DNA of 64,000 nucleotides from 13-2-20CM-66-19 sp963824395 (lineage in GTDB: Bacteria > Pseudomonadota > Gammaproteobacteria > Steroidobacterales > Steroidobacteraceae), in the NCBI GenBank assembly GCA_963824395.1, contig CAWGPF010000001.1, positions 806,001-870,000 of the forward strand, in the 5' to 3' direction. Both the position numbers and the translations under genes were made by a program. Below the pieces are notes generated by a model that worked only from the letters and a program-made list of their open reading frames with translations, did no database searches and had not been told where the DNA came from. Below, piece by piece: positions 22,733 to 31,270 of the stretch (positions are counted from its first letter, which is position 1; each line of letters opens with the position of its first letter).

Positions 22733-25567
22733 TCAGTCGGGCTTCAGTCCGTAGATCTCGAGCTCGCCTGAGACGCTGGTCGAGCCGGACGCCCCGCCGG
22801 TGTTGTTGCCGCGCGTGCCGACGTACACCTTGCCGTTGGCGATCGTCGGCACCGTGAACTTGACCGCGTTGCCCGCCACATCACTGCCCACCTGGCTGCT
22901 GTTCCACAGCTCGGTGGCGAGCGAGCCTGCGCTTAAGGCGTGCAGCACCGCCGGCCCGCAGCCTCCGGACTGCGGGGTGCAGTAGGCGTGGTTATCGAGC
23001 GCCCATACGATGCCGTTGCTGCCCGCGCCGCTCGCCGAGACGGAGGCGGTCGTGCCTGGGAACTGGAACGTCTGCGTGGAGCTCGACGCGGGCGTGGTGG
23101 TGAACTGCAGTGCGCCCGGGTCGAAGGCATAGGCAAGCATGGGACTGCCGAGCGGGGCGATGTAGAGCGTGTTGTTCCAGAACGCGGGCGTGGCGAAGAT
23201 GCCGTGCCCGAGGTTCCACACCTGACGCGCATTGCTGTCGCCCGAGCCGCCCATCTGATCGCCGTTGAGCAGGTAGAGACTGCCGTCCTTGCCGCCACCG
23301 ACCACCAGGTGCTGCGGCGAGGAGCCGCTGGTGGGGAGGTTGAGCACCAGCGCTGAGCCGCCGGAGCCAAAGTCCTTGTCACCCGCGTAAAGGCTCGCCT
23401 GGTCGGAGGGCGTGAAGAAGGAGGAGACGCCGAGGTGGTTCTGACCGGCGCCCGGGGCGAGCTGCAGGAAGGAATCCCCGAAGTCATCACTGCTGCCGCT
23501 CGTGGCGGCGCCATCGAACAGGCCGTTGCCGGTGATGACATACAGGTGACCGCCGGAGTCGACCGAAGGGGCCCCGCCTGCCATCCAGATGCCGCCTTCG
23601 CTGGTGTTCGGGGAGACGTTGAGCACCGCCTGCTGCGCGAAGGCGCTGCCGTTGTAGGTGTAGCCCATCAGCCAGCCGTACCAGGGAGGCGCATCCTCGT
23701 GCGAGCCCCAGGCGATGTAGAGAACCCCGTTGGTGAGGGCAAGCCCGGCGCGCTGGTTCTCCTGGCGGGGAGAGAAGTTCACCGCGCTGCCGTTGTCGGC
23801 CTGGTACGTGGCGCTGATCGCCGCCGGCGAGCCGGCCCGCTCGCTGCCGCTGGCCAGGTCGATCGCGTGCAGGCGCTGATAGAACAGGGTGCCGGTGGAA
23901 TCGACCGACTTTGCCACCACGTAGAGGATGCCCGCGGCCGGATCGATGACCGGAGTGCCCGTGATGCCGACCTCGGGTGAGATGTCGCCATCACCCTGGC
24001 CCACGAGGAAGTTGGTGCCGCCATCGGGAACCGGGGTCTCCCCGGCAGCGGCCCCATGGGTCACGTCGATGAGGTTCGCCTGCCAGAGCAGCAGGCAGGG
24101 GCTCGCATCGGCATCAAACGCGTAGAGACTGTCGTGCTCGGTCGCAACGAAGACGACGTTGTGCATGACGCCGGCGATGCTCAGGTTCGCCACCCACAGG
24201 GGCTGCGCGTAGACCGCCCCGTCCACGCCGCAGGAGAGGAGCTTGCCGAAGGTCGCGGCGCCGACAGTCGCCGCGGTGAGCGCGTATTCCTGGGTGTTGG
24301 CGCCGTCGCGCGCGACGTCGTTGTGGTAAGTGTAGACGCCCGCAAGGTCGGTCACACCGACCGTGACCGAGGCACTGCGCGAGCTGTCGGTAAGACTGGT
24401 AGCGGTCAGGGTATAGACACCGGCGGTCGCAGGCGCGGTGAAGCTCACAGCGACACCGTTCGCGCTGGTGGCGGGCGTGAAGGCGCCGCCGGCCGGCAGC
24501 GCACTCCAGCTCACCCCCGCATTGTCATTGGTGGTGGCGGTAAAGGACTGCTGCTGGCCAAGGGTGAGGCCGGCGCGCTGCGGCGACACCTGCACGCTGA
24601 TGCCCGCCGGGCTCACGGTGATCGTATAGGCGGCGCTCTGGGTCTGCGCAGGGTTCCCGGAGTCCGTGACGCTCACGGTGAGGGGCGTCTGCAGGGCGGT
24701 CGCCGTGGGCGTGCCGGAAATGAGACCGGTGGAACTGGCGAATTGCAGGCCCGCCGGCAGACTTCCCGCACTCACCTGCCAGCTGAGCGCCCCGGTGCCC
24801 CCGGTGGCGACGAGCTGCCCCTGGTAGGCAACGCCGATCTGCCCGAGGGGGAGCGCGGCAGTCGTGATGGCGAGCGGCACGGCGCTGATCGTGAGTGACA
24901 GCGTGACGCTCACCATCGCCGGCGGGCTGGCGGAGTCTGCGACCTGGAAAGTGAGCTGGCTGTCCGCAGCATTGCTCGTCGGCGTGCCGGTGATCGCCCC
25001 GCTCGTGGCGTTCAGGGCCAGCCCGGAGGGCAGCGTGCCGCTGGTGAGGCTCCAGGTATAAGGCGCGGTGCCGCCGGTCGCGGTGAGCGTCGCATCGTAG
25101 GCGCTGCCGACGTCGCCGTCGGGGAGCGAGTGGGTGGTGGCCCTGAGCTCCCCGGCGAGTACCGTGATGGTGAGGGTGACACGGGCGCTCTGGGCGGGGC
25201 TCGCCGCGTCCTGCACCTGGACGACGAGCGTCGCGCCATAGGCGCCCCCGGTCGGGGTGCCCGCGAGCGTGCCGCTCGCGGTGTCGAATGAGATCCCGGG
25301 GGGCAACAGGCCGGAGGTGAGCGACCAGGTGTAGGGCACCGTGCCGCCGCTGGCGGCGAGGGTTGCGCTGTAGGCAACGCCGACCTGCGCGTTGGGCAGC
25401 GAGCTCGTCGTGACCGACAGCGGCGTCGGCGGCGTGCCGCCCCCGCCGGAGGAGCCAGCGCTGGTGCTGCTGCCACCGCAGCTGCCAAGGAGCGCCGCGG
25501 CGGCGCAGAGCATGAGGAGTGCGAATGGCCTGCCCCGGGCGCACAGCCGCAACATGGATCCCAACAT
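22733..25567 (-). CDS. Large surface lipoprotein with three putative-Ig repeats and a propeller-like domain
   Basis: A 944-residue protein with a lipobox (LLGSCGGSS; lipidated Cys about residue 29) and a Gly/Ser linker. Three tandem He_PIG-type immunoglobulin-like domains of about 90 residues follow. Each has GVAYxxxLxAxGGxxPYTWSLxSGxLPxGLxxxxxxGxIxGTPT, ending in a VTLTITV strand. A fourth Ig-like domain (about 325-405, VSPQRAGLTLGQQQSFTA) comes next. The C-terminal 530 residues look like a PQQ-enzyme or beta-propeller domain, with repeated 'G-x-LYxxxG' and 'W-x-AxL' segments (DSLYAFDADA, GVLYIAWGSHED, GSLYLLNGDQMGG). There is no clear catalytic motif. ATG 25555 is an alternative start. Probably a surface binding protein. 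Confidence 0.75.
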   Translation of the reverse strand: MLGSMLRLCARGRPFALLMLCAAAALLGSCGGSSTSAGSSGGGGTPPTPLSVTTSSLPNAQVGVAYSATLAASGGTVPYTWSLTSGLLPPGISFDTASGTLAGTPTGGAYGATLVVQVQDAASPAQSARVTLTITVLAGELRATTHSLPDGDVGSAYDATLTATGGTAPYTWSLTSGTLPSGLALNATSGAITGTPTSNAADSQLTFQVADSASPPAMVSVTLSLTISAVPLAITTAALPLGQIGVAYQGQLVATGGTGALSWQVSAGSLPAGLQFASSTGLISGTPTATALQTPLTVSVTDSGNPAQTQSAAYTITVSPAGISVQVSPQRAGLTLGQQQSFTATTNDNAGVSWSALPAGGAFTPATSANGVAVSFTAPATAGVYTLTATSLTDSSRSASVTVGVTDLAGVYTYHNDVARDGANTQEYALTAATVGAATFGKLLSCGVDGAVYAQPLWVANLSIAGVMHNVVFVATEHDSLYAFDADASPCLLLWQANLIDVTHGAAAGETPVPDGGTNFLVGQGDGDISPEVGITGTPVIDPAAGILYVVAKSVDSTGTLFYQRLHAIDLASGSERAGSPAAISATYQADNGSAVNFSPRQENQRAGLALTNGVLYIAWGSHEDAPPWYGWLMGYTYNGSAFAQQAVLNVSPNTSEGGIWMAGGAPSVDSGGHLYVITGNGLFDGAATSGSSDDFGDSFLQLAPGAGQNHLGVSSFFTPSDQASLYAGDKDFGSGGSALVLNLPTSGSSPQHLVVGGGKDGSLYLLNGDQMGGSGDSNARQVWNLGHGIFATPAFWNNTLYIAPLGSPMLAYAFDPGALQFTTTPASSSTQTFQFPGTTASVSASGAGSNGIVWALDNHAYCTPQSGGCGPAVLHALSAGSLATELWNSSQVGSDVAGNAVKFTVPTIANGKVYVGTRGNNTGGASGSTSVSGELEIYGLKPD

Positions 25568-25844
25568 CGTCCCCCGGTTTCTGGTGCGTGTCCCGCGGCC
25601 AAAAGCCGCGCGGCCATCTGCGGTGTCGTGCGGCTATCTTAGCCTTAAGTCGGCGCTCGCTCAGGCCCCGTCGCCATTCGACGACGCCGCGTAGGCAACC
25701 GCGAATATGTCTTGCCGGGGAACGCGGGTGCGCGACGTGCGTTGACGGGTTTGAGCGGCGCCAGGTGCGCGTGTCAGGACAGTGCGCAACGCTCCCTTAC
25801 ACGCAGCGCACATGAGATATGCGGACCGCGGCGCGGCGCGCCTT

Positions 25845-26672
25845 TCAGGGCAGGAGCGGCAGCTCGCGCGGTTCCTCGCCGCGGTGAATCGGTGTCAGCG
25901 ACGGCGCGGCCGCCGGTGCGGCGCTGCGCGCGCGGATCTCCGCCCACAGGGCCGCATAGATCTGTGCCGCGGCGCTGCGCGGGGCGCTCGCCGTCAGGGG
26001 CGCGCGCCGCACGGTCATGCGCTCGATCTCGCTCCAGTTCGGCACCTCGGTCGCGAGCATCTGCGGGAACTGCGCGCGCGCCTCAGCGATCAGCTCGCGG
26101 TGCAGCGCACGCCGCCGGTCGACCATGGAAAAGAACGGCAGCAGCACCAGATCCGTCCAGCCCTCGCGCGCGATGAACTGCGCAAGCTGCGCCAGCATGC
26201 GCAGCGACAGCGGCGCCGGCACCAGCGGCACGATTACGACGTCCGCGGCGCGCAGCACGTTCTCGGACAGCAGCGAGATGCCCGCCGGGCAGTCGAGGAA
26301 CAGCGCCCCATAGATCTCGCGCAGCGGGCGGCTCATCTTCAGCAACCGCTCGGTCGGGTGGCGGCGCTGCGCGAGCTGCACCGCGAAATTGCGGTACGAG
26401 AAGTCCGCCGGCAGCAGGTCGAGCCCCGCGTAGCCGGTGGCGAGGATCAGCTCCGGCAGTTCGCGCTTGCCGGCGAGGAGTTTCCTCGCCGAGGCGTGCT
26501 CCTGCTCCTCGCCGCCGAGTGCGTAGGTGGCGCCGCCCTGGGAATCAAGATCCCACAACAGCGTCGCGCAACCGCCGGCCGCGCTCAGATAAGCGAGGTT
26601 GACCGAGGTGGTGGTCTTGCCGACCCCGCCCTTGATGTTGGTGACGGCGTAGATGCGCACGGGGGCGAGCAT
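25845..26672 (-). CDS. ParA-family ATPase (orphan)
   Basis: A 275-residue Walker-type ATPase. The deviant Walker A KGGVGKTT is at residues 14-21, followed by NLAYLSA and the switch region LLWDLDSQGGATYALGG. The Walker B-like segment is ALFLDCPAGIS, and IVPLVPAPLSLRML follows. ParA/MinD proteins position DNA, chemosensory arrays, flagella or other cargo. No parB, minC or cargo gene is adjacent, and the C-terminal 40 residues are Ala/Pro-rich and probably disordered. WDLDSQGGATY (instead of DLDPQGNAT) places it among ParA-like orphans. It lies downstream of a possible small membrane peptide on the same strand. Confidence 0.85.
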   Translation of the reverse strand: MLAPVRIYAVTNIKGGVGKTTTSVNLAYLSAAGGCATLLWDLDSQGGATYALGGEEQEHASARKLLAGKRELPELILATGYAGLDLLPADFSYRNFAVQLAQRRHPTERLLKMSRPLREIYGALFLDCPAGISLLSENVLRAADVVIVPLVPAPLSLRMLAQLAQFIAREGWTDLVLLPFFSMVDRRRALHRELIAEARAQFPQMLATEVPNWSEIERMTVRRAPLTASAPRSAAAQIYAALWAEIRARSAAPAAAPSLTPIHRGEEPRELPLLP

Positions 26673-26738
26673 ACGCTCTCCCCCAGGCGGGGCGAAAACC
26701 CGCGCGGTCGCTGCCGCCGGGCGCGCGGGTGTGGCCGC

Positions 26739-26855
26739 TTACGCGGTGTGCAGGCGATTGCGGATCAGGACGGCCAGGTGGCCGACGAGCAGCCCGGCGG
26801 TTGCGATGAAGGAGGTGACGATCAGTTCCATGATGGCAATTCCAGTGGGTCTCAT
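26739..26855 (-). CDS. Possible small single-helix membrane peptide
   Basis: A 38-codon frame (ATG 26855; internal ATG 26831 gives 30 residues) whose product has one continuous hydrophobic helix, VTSFIATAGLLVGHLAVLI, with a basic tail RNRLHTA. It lies in an otherwise empty 327-base gap, 66 bases before parA on the same strand. The ribosome site is weak (GGAATT before the inner ATG). The sequence is too short for family recognition; it could be chance. Confidence 0.3.
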   Translation of the reverse strand: MRPTGIAIMELIVTSFIATAGLLVGHLAVLIRNRLHTA

Positions 26856-26955
26856 AACGGGGGCGCAGTGTATGCACCCGCCGTGAATGATTGGTGAACC
26901 AGCACGCGAAATGGTGGCGGCCAAGCCCGACTTCAAGGCCTGAAAACCGCGAAAA

Positions 26956-26980
26956 GAGACGCGCGTCTCACCCTTAAGGG
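26956..26980 (-). terminator. Hairpin pair downstream of the ferritin-like gene
   Basis: GAGACGCGCGTCTC (26956-26969) is a perfect palindrome, giving a 5-base stem with a 4-base loop. On the minus strand it is followed directly by TTTTCGCGGTTTT, as in a Rho-independent terminator. A second palindrome, CCCTTAAGGG (26971-26980), lies between it and the gene's stop. Confidence 0.5.
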
Positions 26981-26999
26981 GGAGGCGCGCCGCGCGTGG

Positions 27000-27455
27000 T
27001 TAGGTGATGGACCCGGGCTTGCGCAGCATCTTGCCGATGTCGGCGACGTGGGCGGTCTCGGCGGCAATCTGCGCGCGGGCGTATTCCTCGAGCATGATGT
27101 TGCGCCCTTCCACCAGCCCCATGAGCTTGTGGTACTCCGCCAGCCCTTCCTCTTCGTGGGCGAGGGCCTCGCGCAGGATCTCATCGATGTTGTGTTTGTG
27201 TGTTTCCAGGAGCGACCCGAGCTTCAGCGACGGGTGGCCACCGAGGCTCGTGATGTGCTCGCCGGCGCGCACCGCATGCGCCTGCGACTCGTCCGCCTGG
27301 GTGCGTAGCCAGGCGACGATCGGGATGCGGTTGTGACCGAACACCATGAAGCTGTAATGCAGGTAACGCACGAGACCGGCGAGCTCCAGCTCGAGGATAT
27401 GGTTGAGGGTATCGACCACCTTCACGGTCTCGGTCTTGTTGAGTTCGGCACCCAT
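27000..27455 (-). CDS. Bacterioferritin-type ferritin-like diiron protein
   Basis: A 151-residue four-helix protein. Helix A has HILELELAGLVRYLHYS, helix B has ADESQAHAVRAGEHITSLGG, helix C has REALAHEEEGLAEYHKL, and helix D has QIAAETAHVADIGKML. These supply the Glu/His pattern of a ferritin diiron centre for iron oxidation and storage. The HPSL segment after helix B is typical. No heme-binding Met is apparent at the usual bacterioferritin position. ATG 27455 follows GGAGAG; longer open frames upstream are not part of it. It is divergent from a glutathione peroxidase gene 99 bases away, a sensible pairing for oxidative stress. Confidence 0.82.
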   Translation of the reverse strand: MGAELNKTETVKVVDTLNHILELELAGLVRYLHYSFMVFGHNRIPIVAWLRTQADESQAHAVRAGEHITSLGGHPSLKLGSLLETHKHNIDEILREALAHEEEGLAEYHKLMGLVEGRNIMLEEYARAQIAAETAHVADIGKMLRKPGSIT

Positions 27456-27554
27456 GGAAAGCTCTCCGCGCGTCGCGCCTCGGGTGGTGGCATGGTAAGC
27501 CTTTCGGTGGTGTATCGTACATGCACCCAGCAGCGCTAAACGGGAGTGCGTGCC

Positions 27555-28034
27555 ATGAGCGCCTTTTACGACATTGCAATTCCACGCATCGACGGCACGC
27601 CGGATCTGCTCGGCCCTCTGCATGGCAAGGTGACGCTCGCCGTCAACGTCGCCAGCAGGTGCGGGCTCACGCCGCAGTACGAGGGACTCGAGCAGCTGCA
27701 GCGCGAGCTGGCCGGGGAGAATTTCACCGTGGTCGGCTTCCCCTGCAACCAGTTTGCCGGCCAGGAGCCCGGCAGCGCGCAGGAGATCGTCAGCTTCTGC
27801 AGCACGACCTATGGGGTGACCTTTCCCCTGAGTGAGAAGCTCGAGGTCAACGGACCGCAGCGCCACCCGGTGTACCAGTTCCTCACCGCCACCGCGGGCG
27901 GGATCCCGGGCGACATCACCTGGAACTTCGAGAAGTTTCTCATCGGGCGCGACGGCCAGGTCCTCAAGCGCTATCCGCCGACCGTCAAGCCCGAGGATCG
28001 CGGGCTGATGCAGGACATCGCCGACGCGCTGTGA
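27555..28034 (+). CDS. Glutathione peroxidase family protein (BtuE-like)
   Basis: A 159-residue thiol peroxidase that reduces H2O2 and organic or lipid hydroperoxides. Peroxidatic Cys36 sits in VASRCGLTPQY, the second box is FPCNQFAGQEPG (with the conserved Gln), and the third is DITWNFEKFLIG with the conserved Trp. Cys82 (SFCSTTYGV) may be the resolving cysteine, as in thioredoxin-dependent relatives. There is no signal peptide. ATG 27555 has GGGAG eight bases upstream. Confidence 0.93.
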   Translation: MSAFYDIAIPRIDGTPDLLGPLHGKVTLAVNVASRCGLTPQYEGLEQLQRELAGENFTVVGFPCNQFAGQEPGSAQEIVSFCSTTYGVTFPLSEKLEVNGPQRHPVYQFLTATAGGIPGDITWNFEKFLIGRDGQVLKRYPPTVKPEDRGLMQDIADAL

Positions 28035-28065
28035 GGCGCGCGCGGCTGCCTGCGAAAAAAAGCCC

Positions 28066-29043
28066 ATGGCCGAATTTGAATTCGCAGTCCTCGGCGCCGG
28101 CGCCATGGGCTCAATCGTCGGCGCCCACCTGAGTCGCGCCGGCCACAGCGTGGCGATGCTCGCGCGCGGCCGGCGCGCACAGCAGCTCGAGGAGCACGGC
28201 ATCAGCGTGCGCGGCCTCAGCGACTTCTCCACCCCGGTCACGGTGCTCGCCGATCCTGCGCTGCTGGCGGCAGCCGGCACGCTGATCGTTGCGACCAAGA
28301 CCCCCGGCACCGCCGCAGCGCTGGCAACCCTTGCGCACGCGCACTTCGACACCGCGCTCTCCATCCAGAATGGTCCGCTGAAGAATGAGATCCTGGTGCA
28401 GGCCTTCGGTGCCCCGCAGGTACTCGGGGCGCTTGCGGATACGAGTGGCGAGCTCTTGCCCGACGGCACGGTGCTCTTCACCCGCAACGTCAACATCATG
28501 CTCGGGGAGCTGCCCCGCGGCGACAGCGAGCGCGCGCGTCGCATCGCTGCGGCGCTCGATGGCGCGGGTGTGCGCGCCGCCTCCACCGCCCAGATCCTCA
28601 CGCTCGAGTGGTCGAAGTTCTGCTCCTGGGTCGGGCTCATGGCGCTCGCCGTCACGACGCGCGCACCGACCTGGAAGTACCTGTCCGATCCGGACTCAGC
28701 CCTGCTGCTGGCGCGCCTGGTACGCGAGATGGGCCGCCTCGCCGCCGCGCTCGGCATCGAGCTCAGCGACCGGGCCATCCTGCCCACCGCGAGTCTGTGC
28801 AGCGCCAGCGAGACGCAAGCGGTCGCGATCCTGACGCGCACCGGTGCGCACTACCAGGCGACGGCTCCGGCGCATCGCATGTCGGCGCTGCAGGACGTGG
28901 AGGCGGGGCGGCCGCTGGAGGTCAACGAGACACTCGGTTACGCGCTCGAGAAATCACAACAGCTCGGGCTCGAGCTGCCCCTGCTGGAGTGCTTCCGGCG
29001 CCTGATCGGCGCCATCGACCGCACCGCACGCCTCGCCGGCTGA
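28066..29043 (+). CDS. Ketopantoate reductase family oxidoreductase (PanE/ApbA)
   Basis: A 325-residue NADPH-dependent reductase. The N-terminal Rossmann fold has GAGAMGSIVGAHLSRAGH, and the middle carries VATKTPGTAAAL and SIQNGPLKNE (the NG segment of the cofactor pocket). The C-terminal helical domain has KFCSWVGLMALAVTTRAP with the conserved Lys, and later SMLQDVEAG-type residues (here SALQDVEAGRPLEVNETLG). The true PanE makes pantoate for coenzyme A, but the family has many paralogs, so the substrate is uncertain. It lies 31 bases after the peroxidase on the same strand and may share its transcript. Confidence 0.8.
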   Translation: MAEFEFAVLGAGAMGSIVGAHLSRAGHSVAMLARGRRAQQLEEHGISVRGLSDFSTPVTVLADPALLAAAGTLIVATKTPGTAAALATLAHAHFDTALSIQNGPLKNEILVQAFGAPQVLGALADTSGELLPDGTVLFTRNVNIMLGELPRGDSERARRIAAALDGAGVRAASTAQILTLEWSKFCSWVGLMALAVTTRAPTWKYLSDPDSALLLARLVREMGRLAAALGIELSDRAILPTASLCSASETQAVAILTRTGAHYQATAPAHRMSALQDVEAGRPLEVNETLGYALEKSQQLGLELPLLECFRRLIGAIDRTARLAG

Positions 29044-29159
29044 GGCAGGCCGGCCTGCCGGCGTTGGGTGCCGCGGCGACGCGGTGGTATCCTGCCCGCC
29101 CCTTTTCAGCCAGCCCGCGCGGGCACCCCCGCGCAGCGGCCGCCACACACAGGACCCCC

Positions 29160-29642
29160 ATGAGCATCGCGCAGGATCAGGTCGTCAGCATCCATTACAC
29201 GCTCCGCAACGATGCGGGGGAGGTTCTCGACAGCTCCGCCGCCGGCGAGCCGCTCACCTACCTGCACGGTCACGGCAATCTGATCCCGGGACTCGAGCGC
29301 GAACTGGCTGGCAAGAACACCGGCGACAAGCTGAGCGTAAAGATCGCCCCCGCGGACGCCTACGGCGAGTACGACAAGGGGCTGGTGCAGCGCGTGCCGC
29401 GGCGGGCCCTCAAGGGTGTGCCGGACGTGCGCGTCGGCATGCGCCTGCAGGCGCAGACCGAGCACGGGCCGCGCGCCGTCACGGTCACGCAGCTCACCGG
29501 GGACCTGGTCACGCTCGATGGCAATCATCCGCTCGCCGGCCAGAACCTGAACTTCGAGGTCGAGGTCGGCGCGGTGCGCGCCGCCAGCGCCGAGGAACTC
29601 GAGCACGGCCACGTTCACGGGCCCGACGGTCATCATCACTGA
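29160..29642 (+). CDS. slyD: FKBP-type peptidyl-prolyl isomerase SlyD
   Basis: A 160-residue prolyl isomerase, chaperone and metal-binding protein. It has the SlyD FKBP half (VVSIHYTLRNDAGEVLDSS, then GxGNLIPGLERELAGKNTGD), the inserted-flap region, and NHPLAGQNLNFEVEV. A short histidine-rich tail (HGHVHGPDGHHH) would bind nickel and supply hydrogenase or urease maturation. ATG 29160 follows a possible promoter (TTGGGT 29064-29069, 18 bases, TATCCT 29088-29093). The frame is open far upstream inside the preceding gene, but only this start gives a normal SlyD. Its end overlaps the convergent gene by seven bases. Confidence 0.93.
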   Translation: MSIAQDQVVSIHYTLRNDAGEVLDSSAAGEPLTYLHGHGNLIPGLERELAGKNTGDKLSVKIAPADAYGEYDKGLVQRVPRRALKGVPDVRVGMRLQAQTEHGPRAVTVTQLTGDLVTLDGNHPLAGQNLNFEVEVGAVRAASAEELEHGHVHGPDGHHH

Positions 29643-30454
29643 GCAGCGGCCCCCGCCTCGCGGGCGTCCAGGCGCGCGAACTCGCTCCTGAAGGCATCGA
29701 CGCGCTCAAGGTACTGGCGCGGATCATGATCCCCGCAGCGCTGAGCGGCGCTGAAGTGAAAGCCGCGCCGCGCGTAAAGTGCCCCGGCCCCCGCCCCGCA
29801 CAGGTGCACCACAGCGGCTAGGTGCCCGGCCTGCTCCGGCCGCGGCGCTGCCGCGTGCGTCAGCTGCGCCAGTATGGCGCTCACCTTCAGCTCCAGATCC
29901 GCCGCGGTGAGCTCGATGGCATCGCCAGGCAGCACGCGCAGGTAGAGGCGGTTGAACCAGCAGGAATGCCAGTCGTCCCAGGGCCCCTCGTGGGTCAGCT
30001 GGTGCGCATGGATGCACCAGTGACGCGCTTCGTCGAAGGTCGGATCGGTCATCTGGAACATGCCCACCGCGCTCGAGGCGGGGTGGTAGAAGTTGAAGGG
30101 CGCCGCCGGCCAGCTGAAGCGCCAGTAGGTACGCACCAGAGGGTTACCGGAGGCCTCCACCTGCGCGAGCGCCGCCAGCAGCGGCGCGCTCACGTGTGTC
30201 GTTGCGTAGCGGCGGAACAGGTGTCCGTAGGCGCGCCAGCTTTCCTCCGGGGTCTTGTAGAACTGCCCGCTGACCGGAAAGAAGAGCTCAGTGGGTTTAC
30301 GAATGACCTGATAAATGAAGTTACCGGCCACCACGATGATGGCGGCGCACACGAGGTACAGCGCCGCCCTGACCGGGGTGAGCGCCTCGCCCGCCCGGAC
30401 GCGGCGCGGCGGCTGCGCCCGGCGCCGGCGCGTGGCACCCCGTGCGCGCGCCAT
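29636..30454 (-). CDS. Membrane-anchored lytic-transglycosylase-like protein
   Basis: A 272-residue protein with a very basic N-terminus (RR-rich), one membrane helix (about 27-48) and a periplasmic domain. The domain has LLAALAQVEASGNPLVRTYWR, where the Glu in VEASGNP matches the catalytic Glu of SLT transglycosylases (ExSxxNP), followed by ASSAVGMFQMT (the usual G-x-MQ-xxP region). It probably cuts peptidoglycan strands. The second half contains several cysteines (WCIH, HSCWF, HLCGAG, RCGDHD) that could form disulfides. Convergent with slyD. Confidence 0.7.
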   Translation of the reverse strand: MARARGATRRRRAQPPRRVRAGEALTPVRAALYLVCAAIIVVAGNFIYQVIRKPTELFFPVSGQFYKTPEESWRAYGHLFRRYATTHVSAPLLAALAQVEASGNPLVRTYWRFSWPAAPFNFYHPASSAVGMFQMTDPTFDEARHWCIHAHQLTHEGPWDDWHSCWFNRLYLRVLPGDAIELTAADLELKVSAILAQLTHAAAPRPEQAGHLAAVVHLCGAGAGALYARRGFHFSAAQRCGDHDPRQYLERVDAFRSEFARLDAREAGAAAQ

Positions 30455-30532
30455 TAGCTTAGCTGCGCTGCACGGGCGCAGGTCCGTGCACTACCATGCT
30501 CCATTCGCCCGCCGAGGGCCGAGGAGCAAGCC

Positions 30533-31192
30533 GTGTCCAGTGATGTCGTCGAAGTCGAAACCGGCCGCAACCCTGCGGCGAGTGTGATCTGGCTGCATGG
30601 CCTGGGTGCAGATGGGCATGATTTTGAGCCGATCGTGCCCGAACTTGTTTCCGCCGGCGAGCGCGCGCTGCGCTTCGTCTTTCCGCACGCCCCGGTGCGG
30701 CCCGTCACGCTCAACAACGGCTACCCCATGCGCGCCTGGTACGACATCGCGGCGCTGAACCGCGGGGCTCCCCAGGATGAGGCCGGCATCCGCGCCTCAC
30801 AGGCGCGCATCAGCGAACTGATCCGGCGCGAGAACGAGCGGGGCGTCGCCACCGCACACATCGTGCTGGCCGGTTTCTCCCAGGGCGGCGCCATGGCGCT
30901 GTTCGCCGGCACGCGCTATCCCGAGAAGCTCGCCGGGATCATGGGCCTCTCGTGCTATCTGCTGCTCGCCGGGCGCCTCGCGAGCGAGCGCAGCGCCGCC
31001 AATCAGGCGACCCCCATATTCCTGGCGCATGGTTCTCAGGATCCGGTGGTGGCGGAGGCGCTCGGAGCGGAGGCACACCGGCAGCTCGAATCCGCCGGCT
31101 ACAAAGTAGAGTGGCATGCCTACAGCATGCCTCACTCCGTGTGCCCGCAAGAGGTGCGCGATATCGCAGCGTGGCTGCGCGGCGTGCTCTAG
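30533..31192 (+). CDS. Carboxylesterase/acyl-protein-thioesterase family hydrolase
   Basis: A 219-residue alpha/beta hydrolase of the phospholipase/carboxylesterase family. The order is VIWLHGLGADGHDF (oxyanion region), the nucleophile serine in LAGFSQGGAMAL, the acid in LAHGSQDPVV, and the base in YSMPHSVCPQE. Substrates are short esters or thioesters. GTG 30533 is the start, with a GAGGAG-containing stretch upstream. It runs divergently from the transglycosylase-like gene. Confidence 0.9.
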   Translation: MSSDVVEVETGRNPAASVIWLHGLGADGHDFEPIVPELVSAGERALRFVFPHAPVRPVTLNNGYPMRAWYDIAALNRGAPQDEAGIRASQARISELIRRENERGVATAHIVLAGFSQGGAMALFAGTRYPEKLAGIMGLSCYLLLAGRLASERSAANQATPIFLAHGSQDPVVAEALGAEAHRQLESAGYKVEWHAYSMPHSVCPQEVRDIAAWLRGVL

Positions 31193-31270
31193 GCTGCCGC
31201 CGGCACCGATCGGGCGGGCGGTGGCAGCCACTGCACCCGCGCCACCTCGGGGCGGGGGCCGGCCGGGGCC

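Noticed and set aside
27000..28841. 613-codon frame ending in the ferritin-like protein
   Set aside because: Only the last 151 codons resemble a protein family; the rest is antisense to the peroxidase and PanE-family genes.
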